A stretch of DNA of 64,000 nucleotides from Anisodus tanguticus (taxonomy: Eukaryota > Streptophyta > Magnoliopsida > Solanales > Solanaceae). Positions 10,671-20,701 of the stretch are shown in pieces; the first letter of the stretch is position 1, and each line of letters begins with the position of its first letter. The notes under the pieces were generated by a model that made no database searches, was not told where the DNA came from, and was given only the letters and a program-made list of their open reading frames with translations. The translations under genes and the position numbers were made by a program. The stretch lies in contig CM067557.1 in assembly GCA_034509755.1 (NCBI GenBank), positions 44,264,001-44,328,000 of the forward strand, given 5' to 3'.

Positions 10671-11736
10671 ATCAGAATTTTTGTTCTTGTTTTACCTTTC
10701 TCTACACCCTGATCCCAATGTTTGTATTATTCTTTTTTAATATGTTATGGTTGTGCAAAATTGGTCGTTTGTGGCCTAGGACTGCTTTTGAACTTTGAAG
10801 TGTTTGCTGTAATGTACGATGGTGGATTTCTTTATAGTTAACAAAAGGAAAAAGGATTGCTTTTCCACTCTTCGGATATGTATTGTATAATTTTGCGTTT
10901 AGATTTCATAATTATGCTCTAGTTTTCTTGATATAGCTATTTACTTTTGGTGGTATTGGGTCTTATTCATGGCAATGGTTTTTTGTTTTGAATATCTATC
11001 AGGTTTGACTATATACAGTTCACTAGAGGGTATTGCCTCCCCCGTGGCTACTTTTCAGTAGCTTTGAAATCTGAAGCATTTGTGAATAACATAATAGTCG
11101 TTAATTTAGGACACTGTCTGGCTCTGTTATATTTGATTTTAGAGTTTCTGCTGCTATCTGAAGAAGAGTATGAACACCACTATTGGATTTCCATTTTTCT
11201 CCTCTTCTAGTACATGTCTTTGAGTCCTTACATTTTAAGATGTTTATCAAGGAGAAGAAAAGTCGAGATAGTACTGGAGTTCTAACTTGCTGTCTCACTC
11301 TTTTGTTTTGTCAGGCATGGTATGTAGATAATTTCTAGGCAAAAGCAGTTGGAACACTTTGGTTCTAAAGTAGCTGACTGTCATAGGACACCAATGTCAA
11401 AATTATCTAGAGAAGTCAAATTGGCATACAGACTTTTGATCTGTTCTTTTATTGTCATCTGACATATGAGTTTCTGATTATCAGAGTGCCTCATGTCTGA
11501 AGGTGTAAAATTGTGAAGGATTTGGTTTAGAAGAACTGTGCCTGGATTCTTTTTGGTGCTATTTACTCCCAAAAGTGCGATAGCTCCACAAATACCCAAG
11601 CTAGACTTTGTATTAAAACAAGGATATCTAGTTGTTTTTGATATGTAGGTTCATGGTTATTGACTGCAGAAATTAATAATGTTCTTTTTTCCACTACACC
11701 AACATTTTAGCAGAAGTCTTCAGCTTAACAGTGATA
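10671..11736. other. non-coding upstream region of BOU
   Basis: The stretch is T-rich with no convincing frame. If transcription starts near 9620 this is leader intron. No mobile element is visible before the Stowaway at 11737. Confidence 0.35.
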
Positions 11737-11932
11737 CTCCCTCCATCCGAATTTTATGTGAAGGTGTATGAGGGGGCACATAGTTTAAGAAAGAAAGTAG
11801 GACTTTTGAAACTTGTGATCTAAAATATTTGTGTGACTATAAATCATCTCATTAAGGGTAAAATAGGAAGTTTGAAATTAAATTGTTACTAAATAAGGTG
11901 TCAAAGAGTCACATAAATTGGGACGGAGGAAG
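11737..11932. mobile_element. Stowaway-like MITE
   Basis: The termini are CTCCCTCCATCCGAATTT and AAATTGGGACGGAGGAAG, flanked by TA dinucleotides at 11735-11736 and 11933-11934. TA duplications and CTCCCTCC ends are standard for Stowaway (Tc1/mariner-derived) MITEs. It lies 138 bp upstream of the BOU start codon. Confidence 0.85.
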
Positions 11933-12069
11933 TAATATACTCTTGCAATCCCCTCCTTCCCACCAAATCGTTCTTTTTCTACTATTTAGAATTTTAAACA
12001 GTCATTGCAATAGCCAATTTACATTTAGACAAAAAAAAATTCCCTTTTGTTTGTGTTCCAGATTTTCCG

Positions 12070-13750
12070 ATGGGTGATATAGCGAAGGATTTAACCGCTG
12101 GGACTGTAGGCGGAGCAGCACAACTGATCGTTGGTCACCCTTTTGATACCATAAAGGTGAAGCTTCAAAGCCAGCCTACTCCACTTCCAGGTCAGCCTCC
12201 AAGATATTCTGGTGCTATAGATGCTGTCCGGCAAACAGTAGCCGCGGAAGGTGCCAGAGGGCTGTTCAAAGGCATGGGGGCCCCGCTTGCCACTGTGGCA
12301 GCCTTTAATGCTGTGCTCTTCACAGTGAGAGGTCAAACAGAGGCGTTCTTGAGGTCTGAACCTGGAGTCCCTCTTACTGTGAACCAGCAAGTCGTTTGCG
12401 GGGCTGTTGCTGGAACTGCTGTGTCTTTTCTTGCTTGCCCAACTGAGCTGATAAAATGCAGGTTTGCTCTAATGCATTAAAACTAAAATGTAGTATATAA
12501 TCTTGCCTTGACAAAGTTTCGCTCACTTGGCCAAACTGTATGATCAATGAACTTTAGATGTTTGCCATGTTGTATCCTTCCCTTCCATTGAAGTGGTGAA
12601 TACATGTGCATAGGGCTGGCAAAATGGTTAAAAAAAAAGTAACCATCCAATCCAACCCATTTATTGACTTCTTAAAATTAGATCAAAGATGGATATATCC
12701 ATATTATTCACTACAAAATGGGTATCCAGATGGGTAATATGGATGTCCGTATTATCAAATACTCATTTGTCTGCTTGTTATCTTGCATGAGTTCTTGCTT
12801 TCTGATGGTCTAAACTTATTTTGGCTTTTAGCTTGCGTTCTCACTCTATCTTATCTGCCGGTTAATTTACTTTTTTACCGTGTTAAAGTAACTTGGTTTT
12901 TGTTTAACCTATTTCCAACCCACACATATCCGACCCAACCCGCCCGTTTGCCGCTTTTATAATGTGTATTATACAATTATAACATACCCAATGTAATACC
13001 ATAGGTGGGGTGTTGGTAGGGTAGATTGTACGCAGACCTTACCCTTACCTCGACTGTTTCCGATAGACCCTCGGCTTAGGTAAAGCATTTCAAAGAAGTA
13101 TGAAAAAGTGACTATGATGTGCATCGTAGATAGAAAGAAAGCACATGTACTTTTCTACTTGTTGTTACCACTGTTTGGTCAATGATCAAAACTACGAGGG
13201 AACAACTTCTGTACTTGGCAATTTAGTGGTTGAATTATATGAATGCAGATTGCAAGCCCAGGGTGCATTGGCAAGTGTAGGCTCAGCTGCTGTGGCAGTG
13301 AAATATGCAGGGCCAATGGATGTAGCAAGACATGTTCTTCGATCTGAAGGAGGGGTGGCTGGTCTCTTCAAGGGCTTGGGCCCCACCCTGGCACGTGAAG
13401 TACCCGGAAATGCTGCTATGTTTGGCATGTATGAATTGCTAAAGCAGTACTTTGCAGGAGGCACAGACACTTCAGGGTTGGGAAGAGGTTCTCTTATTGT
13501 AGCCGGTGGCTTGGCTGGCGGTTCCTTCTGGATCTCCGTGTATCCCACAGATGTCATCAAGAGTGTAATCCAGATCGATGACTATAAAAACCCAAAGTAC
13601 TCTGGCTTTTTTGATGCTTTCAAGAAGATCTTGGCATCGGAGGGAGTCAAAGGCCTTTACAAGGGCTTTGGACCTGCTATGGGGCGTAGTGTCCCCGCAA
13701 ATGCTGCATGTTTCTTGGCATATGAGATGGTTAGGTCTAGTTTGGGATAA
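12070..13750 (+). CDS. BOU: mitochondrial carnitine/acylcarnitine carrier-like protein (A BOUT DE SOUFFLE)
   Basis: Two exons, 12070-12461 and 13249-13750, join in phase 2 to give 297 residues, close to the roughly 300 of Arabidopsis BOU. The product opens MGDIAKDLTAGTVGGAAQLI. It has the three mitochondrial-carrier signatures P-x-(D/E)-x-x-(K/R): PFDTIK (24-29), PTELIK (124-129) and PTDVIK (230-235). Each belongs to a two-helix repeat of this six-helix inner-membrane carrier. Arabidopsis BOU is needed for seedling growth in light and for photorespiratory metabolism; the exact substrate is inferred from the family. The ATG at 12070 gives the conserved N-terminus. The intron holds a hAT-like MITE and a SINE. 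No stop or frameshift is seen, so this is the best intact gene in the window. Confidence 0.95.
12613..12957. mobile_element. hAT-like MITE in BOU intron
   Basis: The left end GGGCTGGCAAAATGG and the right end CCCGTTTGCCGCTT are imperfect inverted repeats, and CCGACCCAACCCGCCCG lies inside the right end. This GGCAAA-ended, CCCGACC-rich layout is common in plant hAT MITEs. No clean 8-bp duplication was identified, so the edges are approximate. Confidence 0.45.
12981..13078 (-). mobile_element. TS-type SINE in BOU intron
   Basis: The minus-strand order is a GAGGGTCTATCGGAAACA-like head, an AAGGTCTGCGTACAATC-like middle, and a tail ending GGGTATGTT. This is the tRNA-derived layout of the Solanaceae TS SINE. 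The copy is diverged and truncated. Better copies lie at 27398, 37539 and 38393. Confidence 0.65.
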
Positions 13751-14087
13751 TTCATTGTTGATGGAGAAGGATTTAGACACTTGTTATTGGTTATTCTTTG
13801 AACCTAACCTCTTCTTCTGAAATTCTGTAATTTTAGTTCAACTTCCAGCTGAGCAATTGTGCTTTAAAGATTTAAGCCATTTTGTTCAGGGGTAAGAAGA
13901 AATAAATCTTTTCCAGTCCAGTAGCCTAGTTAGGCAAATCTATGATCCACTTTCGGGAAACTCTGGATAAGTAAAGCAGGGTTCTAAAACTTGTTTAGAG
14001 TTTAGACTGATGAAAAATCTGTTTTTTTACCAGTCCTATAATTGACAATTTTCATTCATTTGATCAAATGATTTGTTGAAACTTTGT

Positions 14088-14517
14088 TCGGGCCATTGCG
14101 TTTTCCCTGCATTGAAGTTGAGATTCAAGGCAGATACCAACTTCACTGCGGCTCTTGGTTCTCTCCGCCATTCATGATCGTGCCATTAAAGACACGAGGG
14201 AGAAAGTACTACTTGAAAGCATAATAATTAACTTGTCCCAGTCTGTTATACTTTGCATTGCCAGGGAAGACACGAGCTTATTAGAGAGCGTCTGGTGACC
14301 TTTCGTGAACAGCTATGCCCGAGAATGATCAACAATTCAGAAATTGTTGGAAGACATGGTGATCAACAATTCAGAAATTGTTGGAAGACATGGTGATCAA
14401 CAATTCAGAAATTGTTGGAAGACATGGTACTTAAAAGCGAGCATCTCATGACCAACTCCTCCAAATTTCATTGCCTTCCTATCATCAACACTTCCACATT
14501 AGAAAATGAGGTTAATA
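14088..14517 (+). repeat. paralogous block, copy 1 (hAT-occupied)
   Basis: This block and its continuation at 17801-17905 match 19786-20330 in the same order. Shared pieces are GGCCATTGCGTTTTCCCTGCAT, CTCTCCGCCATTCATGA, GTGCCATTAAAGACACGAGG, then CCACATTAGAAAATGAG and ATATTTCTCTTA. The block follows BOU and has no coding frame. The hAT element at 14518-17800 interrupts it. Confidence 0.75.
14327..14428. repeat. 34-bp unit repeated three times, hairpin-forming
   Basis: Three identical 34-bp units start at 14327, 14361 and 14395. Each begins GATCAACAATTCAG and contains CAACAATT-CAG-AAATTGTTG, a small inverted repeat. The paralogous block at 19786 lacks this expansion. Confidence 0.9.
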
Positions 14518-17500
14518 TAAGGGTGGCCATTGGGACGGGACGGGACGGGACGGGGTGAGTCGGGATAGGAATAGGCAGGATGGGAAGTGGTCCCGTCCCG
14601 TCCCACATCCCGCTATCATAGGGGACGGGAAGGGGATTTGGGGGGATTTTTAAAAACTTCTTAAAATATATATATATATATATAAAGACATAAATAATTG
14701 AACAAGATAGTGCAAAAATATTTCAAGGTTAATTGCCTCTTATATTATTTAATAGAAATGTGATTTTTTTTGTAATACAATTTTAAAATTTGCAACTTTG
14801 TTTCGTAGTTCAAAAGTTGCAAATCACATAGTAAAATTGGCATTAAAAAAATTACATATACAACCATACTTTTTCTAAATTTCTGACAATCTCTTGAGGA
14901 TCTTCTGTTGGAATTGAAATTTGTTGGCCAAATTGTTCAACGTTGTTTCTTGATCCCTCGGATAAGATTTCGTTGTAAGTGTAGTCGTCTTCTTCATTGA
15001 TCTGTGGTTGACCGCACCTTCTACGCTCTGCTCTAACCCAATCTCTAAATAAAACTGCAATCTCCAAACTGTCTGTGCTATCCTATTTGAAACCTTCCAG
15101 CAGAAAAAACGCTTTCAGAAGTTGTAGATGACGCTTGGATATTCAACACATCTCGGACCATATTTGATAGGGTCGAAAATGTCTTTTCATTCTCTCTCCA
15201 GTATTTCAGCAAGTCTTCACGTCCATTTTCATTAGCAATTGATTCGAACGGTACAACACCCTGTAAAACATAAACATCAAACGTTAATTTGTGAAGCACT
15301 TGAACCACTATACATTCTATTTTGAAGGCCTTGAATACTTGAAGCAGAAACCGCATGTTTTTTATAAGGTTGAAGTGAAGTAGAAGAAGATGTTATAGAA
15401 ATCGGTTGATTATTTGCACTTTGCTCTTGGTAATACATATACATAGTTTTGCATTGTATTTGTATGCTAGAGATAACATCTTGTTTAGTTGGTTCGTTAG
15501 TTGGTTCTGTTGGAAGTATTCCTAGGCATTCATAAATCGTTTCAATAAGGGCATTACAACCGTCTACTTTAATAGTAGGATTTAATACAACACTAATAAA
15601 ATAAATAGTGGGAATAGAAAAAAAATTAAAATTTTACAAATCTTTTTGTAATAGTTGGAGCTTATTTTTTTATATATATATATATTCATTAAATAATAAA
15701 AATATTAGAGCTATATAAAATAACATAGATGAAATAGTACGATAATAAATACCAGAAAATTCCTTAATAGCTAGAAAAAAATTCTCTAAGAATTCAATAA
15801 GTTCCAAAATTGTATCTCAATCATCATCTACAAGCATATCCGAAGGATTTTAATTATGTGCATTAAATAATAAAGTTATATGTCTTCTATACTCGTGAGC
15901 AACAACTAATTGTTCATACAAAAAATTTCACTTAGTTGCAACTTCTTCTGGATTTCCTACAAGGTAATCCACAATCATGACGTTTTTTTAAAACTCTTTA
16001 CGTCTTTGTATTTTATTACCTTTAAAATAAAGTTGATAGCAAATTGTACTTTATCAAGGATGTTTTAAAAAAAAAATTTGTCATCCTTTACAACTAAGTT
16101 ATAAATATGACATGCACATCTAACATGAAAAATATCGAGAAAAGATGGAGTACATCGAGTTTTTAAAATGTTTACAGTATAATCATTAGAAGAAGCATTA
16201 TCTAATGTAATAGTCATGATTTTATCAGTAATTTCATAATATTCACTAATTTCATGAATATTTCTTGAAATAAAAATTTCAGTATGCCTTTTATCAATAT
16301 ATTTATATGCTAATATACGTTTTTGCATAGACCAATTGTGATCTATCTAATGACATGTAACAGTTAAATAATCATTACCATTAGTACTACGGCCTATGTC
16401 AGAAGTGATAGTCACTTTGCCATTAAAATGATACAATGCTTAACGTAAATATTGTTGATATTCATGTGCAAATTTAAAAACATCTATTCTAATAGTTGAT
16501 CTAGGAAAACCGTTAAAAGCAAGATTATATGTTTCTCGAATGTAATGAATAAAATCAGGAGAAGAAGGAAATGAAAAAGGCAAACCCTCCACAACAACTA
16601 ATTTTGCTAAATTTTTCCAATCTTTGTGTTTATCATATTTCGGACCTATAACTCCCCCCTTCATCAGGTTAATTTGACCATGTACTTGATCGGGGACACT
16701 ATGTGAACTTTGTTCCGACTCAGAAGACCTTTTTACACCCGTTTTTCCAGCCAAGTATTGGTTATACCTTGCTTTGTGAGAGTTTTTCACATGTCTCATT
16801 AAACCTCCTATCCCACCTTGACCTTTTTCAGTTTTAAATTTATAAACTTCGCGACAAATTTTACAAATAGCTAGTTGATTAGGAATGTCCCTTTCAAAAA
16901 AATCTCATGCATGTGATTTAAATTTTCGTTGTTTTTTGCCTCTTCTCATATTAGGGGGAATATGATGGATTACAATTTCAGTTTCAGCCTGAGACTAAGT
17001 CTGAGCCTGAGGTGGAGGTTAGTGGGTGTGTTATCTAAATTATCTTCTAATTCATTTTCTAAATCATAGTCTGGTTCATATGCATAATATACCTCATGAT
17101 CTAATGGTATATTAATATCAATATTAAAAAGTTCAGTTTCATCACCATGAGTGAAATTATCATGATTAGGATTACTAGAAGATGCACTCTTACCCCTGTT
17201 ACTCCTACTACCTCTACCAAAAAAACGTTCACCTCGTTCTATTATAATTATACAAATAAAGAATTAAAGTTAAGAAAATTAAGTAGGATAATTAAAATTA
17301 AACAATAATAATTTAAATAAAAGGAGCGAGTGTACCAAATGCTGATGTAACGTAGACGTGTAATCGAGGTTGAAAATTGAAACTTTGCTCGATGATCCTC
17401 AAGCTAGTTGTTAACTTCACTCCCAATTTTTGAACTTTGATAGAAATTACCAAATAAAATATAATATTTAGTGTGCAATTTAGACTTGTAGAGAGAGAGA

Positions 17501-17800
17501 GATTAGAGAGATGGTAAGAAGATTTGTGAGAAAAATGAGGTATTTATAATTGAAAAATAGGGTTAATGTGTAAATATACTAACTTATGATTAAAAATAAA
17601 TATTAAGGGGGTAGGGGGTCAAAATGACCGTTTCTAGCCATTGCCAACGACTAAAATTGAAAATGATCGTTTGTGTAACGGTTAGATTCTGCAGGGGGGA
17701 CGGGTCGTGGCAGGACCAGCCCTAGTTCCATCCCGATTATCGACAATCACATCCCGTAATTTTGCCGGCGGGACCGGGACCGGCCCACTGGACAGCCTTA
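14518..17800 (-). mobile_element. complete hAT transposon, coding-dead
   Basis: The termini are TAAGGGTGGCC and, on the other strand, TAAGGCTGTCC. Flanks carry an identical 8-bp duplication GGTTAATA at 14510-14517 and 17801-17808, the hallmark of hAT insertion. Both ends carry sub-terminal GGGACGGGAC-type repeats in opposing orientation, typical transposase-binding architecture. Length is 3,283 bp. The transposase gene inside is on the minus strand and broken. The region also contains an (AT)n run near 14668. Confidence 0.9.
14852..17230 (-). pseudogene. hAT transposase, BED finger and RICESLEEPER-like
   Basis: From right to left the frames give an acidic N-terminus, then a BED zinc finger (DFFERDIPNQLAICKICREV and later HVKNSH; Cys2-His2 spacing), and a linker with FPSSPDFIHYIRE. 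Next are the catalytic-fold pieces KVTITSDIGRS and DKIMTITLDNASSNDYTVN, with HVRCACHIYNLVVKD, and the C-terminal dimerisation part VLNIQASSTTSESVFSAGR. The tail is VLFRDWVRAERRR. A TGA replaces the tryptophan before DFFERD, stops lie near 16439 and 16354, and frames shift between 16065 and 15356. The element cannot make its own transposase but could be mobilised in trans if its ends still work. Confidence 0.85.
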
Positions 17801-17992
17801 GGTTAATATCCACATCAGAAAGAAAAAAATTCTATTTCATTGATAAAGTAAATAATAGGTATATTTCTCTTACAAAACCATTCAACTTTTAATCATGTCA
17901 CCAATTTCTCACAAAACTATTGTCTATCTTTACAATCTTATGAATGAGCTATCAACATAATGGAACTACTGAAATAAGAAAATTTCAATATA

Positions 17993-18006
17993 TTAGACTA
18001 GATTTG
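17993..18006 (-). terminator. U2 snRNA 3' box
   Basis: On the minus strand, CA-AATCT-AGTCTAA matches the plant snRNA 3'-end signal CA(N)3-10 AGTNNAA. It lies a few bases downstream of the U2 RNA 3' end. Confidence 0.8.
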
Positions 18007-18008
18007 GT

Positions 18009-18199
18009 GGGGGTGCGCGCCTGGGCTGCAGTGTAAGGCCTTGGCGACGCACGAAGACCCAGGTAGCAAGCTACCGTGATGAGCCTTCACCCTTAAAAAT
18101 TGAATTAATATCATGTGAGCCGCTGACCCACATATCAGACATTAAACTGATAAGAACAGATACTACACTTGATCTTAGCCAAAAGGCCGAGAAAGGTAT
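18009..18199 (-). ncRNA. U2: U2 spliceosomal snRNA gene
   Basis: The minus strand begins ATACCTTTCTCGGCCTTTTG and continues through GGCTAAGATCAAGTGTAGTA, which holds the branch-point-pairing GTAGTA box. It then reads CTTATCAGTTTAATGTCTGA and an Sm-like site (CAATTTTTAAG). Stem-loop IV follows with GGTAGCTTGCTACC, and the 3' end is GCCCAGGCGCGCACCC. This is U2 over its full length of about 190 nt. A few substitutions relative to the usual plant sequence are present (for example within the Sm region). With promoter and 3' box in place this looks like a transcribable member of the multicopy U2 family. A variant or recently inactive copy cannot be excluded. Confidence 0.93.
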
Positions 18200-18223
18200 G
18201 CTTCGTCCGAGCAACGGTCCTTT

Positions 18224-18276
18224 GTTTTTTATAGCATCTCTTTGCTGTCTACTCCTTAGCTTCTACGGTGTGGGAG
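18224..18276 (-). promoter_or_regulatory. U2 promoter: USE and TATA
   Basis: On the minus strand CTCCCACACCG (18276-18266) matches the plant upstream sequence element RTCCCACATCG with one change. GCTATAAAAAAC lies at 18235-18224. TATA sits about 30 bp and the USE about 70 bp upstream of the RNA start. The wider USE-TATA spacing is the polymerase II form, as expected for U2. Confidence 0.85.
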
Positions 18277-18380
18277 ACTGAACTCCACAACTCCTTTGCT
18301 CTTTTTGTCGCGTAAAAGCTTACTTGAAAGGCAATATATCTAGAGAATTGAGACACAATTTATTCTACCATACTAACAAC

Positions 18381-18713
18381 ATGAGTATAACCCTTACTTC
18401 TAATCTTGGACTGATTCATTACTTTCATATATTTGGTACATGTGAGGCTTTTAATTTGTTAAAAAGGGTGTCCTACCATGCTAAAGGAAAGTGTGGACAA
18501 AAAGTGAGGCCGGAATGTAGACAACTGACCGTTGTAGTTAGGGAGATAACTCCGGAGGACGAGGACGAGATAGCTAAGTTGAGAATAAGCAACGTCAAGA
18601 AGCTCACCAAACGCGAAAAGCATCCAGTTCCTCATAAGCTCATTGAGACTACTCCAATATGGAATTTTAAAGGCAAAGCTAATAGCAATGGATCAGAGAC
18701 CATTGCTGCTTGA
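18381..18713 (+). CDS. unrecognised 110-aa open frame
   Basis: An ATG at 18381 opens a frame of 110 codons. The C-terminal half is charged and looks coding (REITPEDEDEIAKLRISNV, then KKLTKREKHPVPHKL and TPIWNFKGK). I recognise no domain. It could be the terminal exon of a gene whose other exons are lost, or a small protein. The frame starts about 100 bp upstream of the divergent U2 promoter elements. Confidence 0.35.
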   Translation: MSITLTSNLGLIHYFHIFGTCEAFNLLKRVSYHAKGKCGQKVRPECRQLTVVVREITPEDEDEIAKLRISNVKKLTKREKHPVPHKLIETTPIWNFKGKANSNGSETIAA

Positions 18714-19286
18714 GTACAGTTACATTGGTAGATCAACGTCAATAGAAAACTTATAGTTCCATGAAAAGTTGTAGGCACCATCCTCCCTTTATGTAGCATT
18801 TGAAGTGCCTCAAATCTTCGTTTACTTTTATGGCCTTCAAAAAATTGATCAGATGGCTGATTGAATAAATGTATTCATGATGGATATAGGCCGGTATCTC
18901 CATTTTGGTCATTGTAATAATTCAGATTTTGCATGTTGAGCAATTTTCTTTTTCCGTCACCATAATAACTCGTATTTTGATTTCTTGACCAGCATGGAGC
19001 ACGAATCTATACCCTACATTAAATGGAGAGGAAAACTAAGTCCAGTTTCAATGTCAACACCTATATATACACTCTTCCTACTAGTAATAGATTTTATTGT
19101 ACCGCACTAAATTTTGGATTACTCTGTTGTACATAATCAAATTAGACTTTTATTTTAAAAATGACATGTAAGAGTCGTACTGATATTAGGATGTAATTTG
19201 TTATGAAAGATACTAGCAAGTTTCAATATAGCACATATATGTAAACGCCAGCTATGAACTCCCAAATAAAAAAAAGCATTTATTAA
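18714..19286. other. intergenic DNA
   Basis: AT-rich sequence with no frame, RNA gene or terminal repeats that I can support. Confidence 0.4.
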
Positions 19287-19590
19287 TGTGTGTATAGAAT
19301 CTCAATTCAATCTCACCATCATAATTAGAATATATCTCATATATTTTGTATATAGAATTATGGTAAGTAGAGGATTCATTATTGTACTAGGCTTTCTCAT
19401 TAATACAAATATATATAGTGTACAATGTAGAATCCTAGTACAATAATGAATCATCTACTTACCATAATTCTATATACAAAATATATGGGATATATTCTAA
19501 TTATGGTGATGTAATTGAATTGGGATTCTATATACACGATATATTCTAATTATGGTGGTGGGATTGAATTGAGATTCTATATACACGTTA
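19287..19590. mobile_element. foldback element
   Basis: Left arm 19287-19391 and right arm 19433-19537 are near-complementary over about 100 bp. Marker pairs are GAATCTCAATTCAATCTCAC against TGTAATTGAATTGGGATTC, and GGTAAGTAGAGGATTC against GAATCATCTACTTACC. Part of the right arm repeats at 19538-19589. The spacer is about 40 bp. This is a hairpin-forming, non-coding transposon-like element. Confidence 0.75.
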
Positions 19591-19785
19591 ATAGTATTGT
19601 TCTATCTTATAGAATGACAGTTGTTAATTACAAGCTTGTAAAAATCTGAAAAAAAGATGACATGTAACATAATTTGAATTTTCTAGAAAGTATAGACTTG
19701 ATATTTATTTAAATATCACACGGATATGAAAGGGGAAAAGGAAAAGAAAGCATACCTTGGTAGCTTAATGCTGAAAATAGCTAGA

Positions 19786-20330
19786 ATTGTTCAGGCCATT
19801 GCGTTTTCCCTGCATGGAAGGACGTAGATACCAACTTCACTTCGGGGTTCTTGTTTCTCTCCGCCATTCATGAGGAGAGTGCCATTAAAGACACGAGGGA
19901 GAGAGTACTAGTAAAAATCATAATAATAAACTTGACCCCGGCTTTAACGCTTTGCACATTGCCACCGGAATCCGTTCAAGCCCCCTGAACAGATGGTTCT
20001 ACTTCACTGGAAAGACACGATACTTATTAGCAAGCTTCTCACAATCATCAATTCCGGATATCCCATGAAGAGATGACTTTACTTCCGGGAAGATACGATA
20101 CTTTTTAAGGAGTGTCAGATGACAAACAAATTTCGGATTTCATGGCCTTTCTATCGACACTTTTTGGATTTCATTGCCTTTCTATCGACACTTTGCCCAC
20201 ATTAGAAAATAAGGCTTATTTCCTTTTGTTAAAGAAAATGAAGCAGCTTGTTTTCTATCATTTATGTAAGTAAATAGTAGGTTAATATTTCTCTTAATTA
20301 GAACCATTCAATTATTAATGTCCATGCAAA
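19786..20330 (+). repeat. paralogous block, copy 2 (no hAT)
   Basis: This is the diverged second copy of 14088-14517 plus 17801-17905. Where copy 1 has GGTTAATA, the hAT element and GGTTAATA, this copy reads AATAAGGCTTATTTCC without interruption. It therefore represents the unoccupied site. A local duplication (TTTCTATCGACACTTT twice, about 20150-20200) is specific to this copy. Confidence 0.75.
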
Positions 20331-20394
20331 CTAAAACATATGTTTCATCCTCCTTCAGTACCCCTTTCCTCCTTATAATTATTTGAGTTTGAAA

Positions 20395-20520
20395 GTATAC
20401 CATGATATACATAGTATACACGGCATATACAATGTCTTGTGTATACCGTGTATATCACGGAAACCCAAGACAAATTGGAGAATGTGATATACACGGTATA
20501 CACAGCCGTGTATATCTATT
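20395..20520. repeat. clustered imperfect palindromes
   Basis: The blocks AGTATACACGGCATATAC, GTGTATACCGTGTATATCAC and GATATACACGGTATACACAG, then CCGTGTATATC, are overlapping inverted repeats of one GTATACACGG-type motif. They lie immediately upstream of a copia LTR. Confidence 0.7.
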
Positions 20521-20530
20521 TTTGGTAATA

Positions 20531-20701
20531 TGTTATTTGTATTTAATTAGCATTGTACATTTACCATAATTGTAGAATTCTTGTACAAATAGAATAGGGT
20601 TTTGGGAGTAGAATAGGAATAGGATTTTCCATATTATGGATATTGTAAATTGTATATATACTCATTCATTAATGAAAATAATCAAGGGATTATTTCCTTC
20701 A
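20531..20701 (+). repeat. copia 5' LTR
   Basis: The LTR starts TGTTATTTGTATT and ends CCTTCA, followed at once by the primer-binding site TGGTATCAG at 20702. It is 171 bp with a TATATATA promoter-like run near its end. No matching 3' LTR lies downstream of the pol region, so this copy is 3' truncated. Confidence 0.7.

Noticed and set aside
12091..12390. A 99-codon minus-strand frame
   Set aside because: It is antisense to BOU exon 1 and has no domain of its own.
13192..13780. Minus-strand frames of 122 and 102 codons
   Set aside because: They are antisense to BOU exon 2, which carries the conserved carrier motifs.
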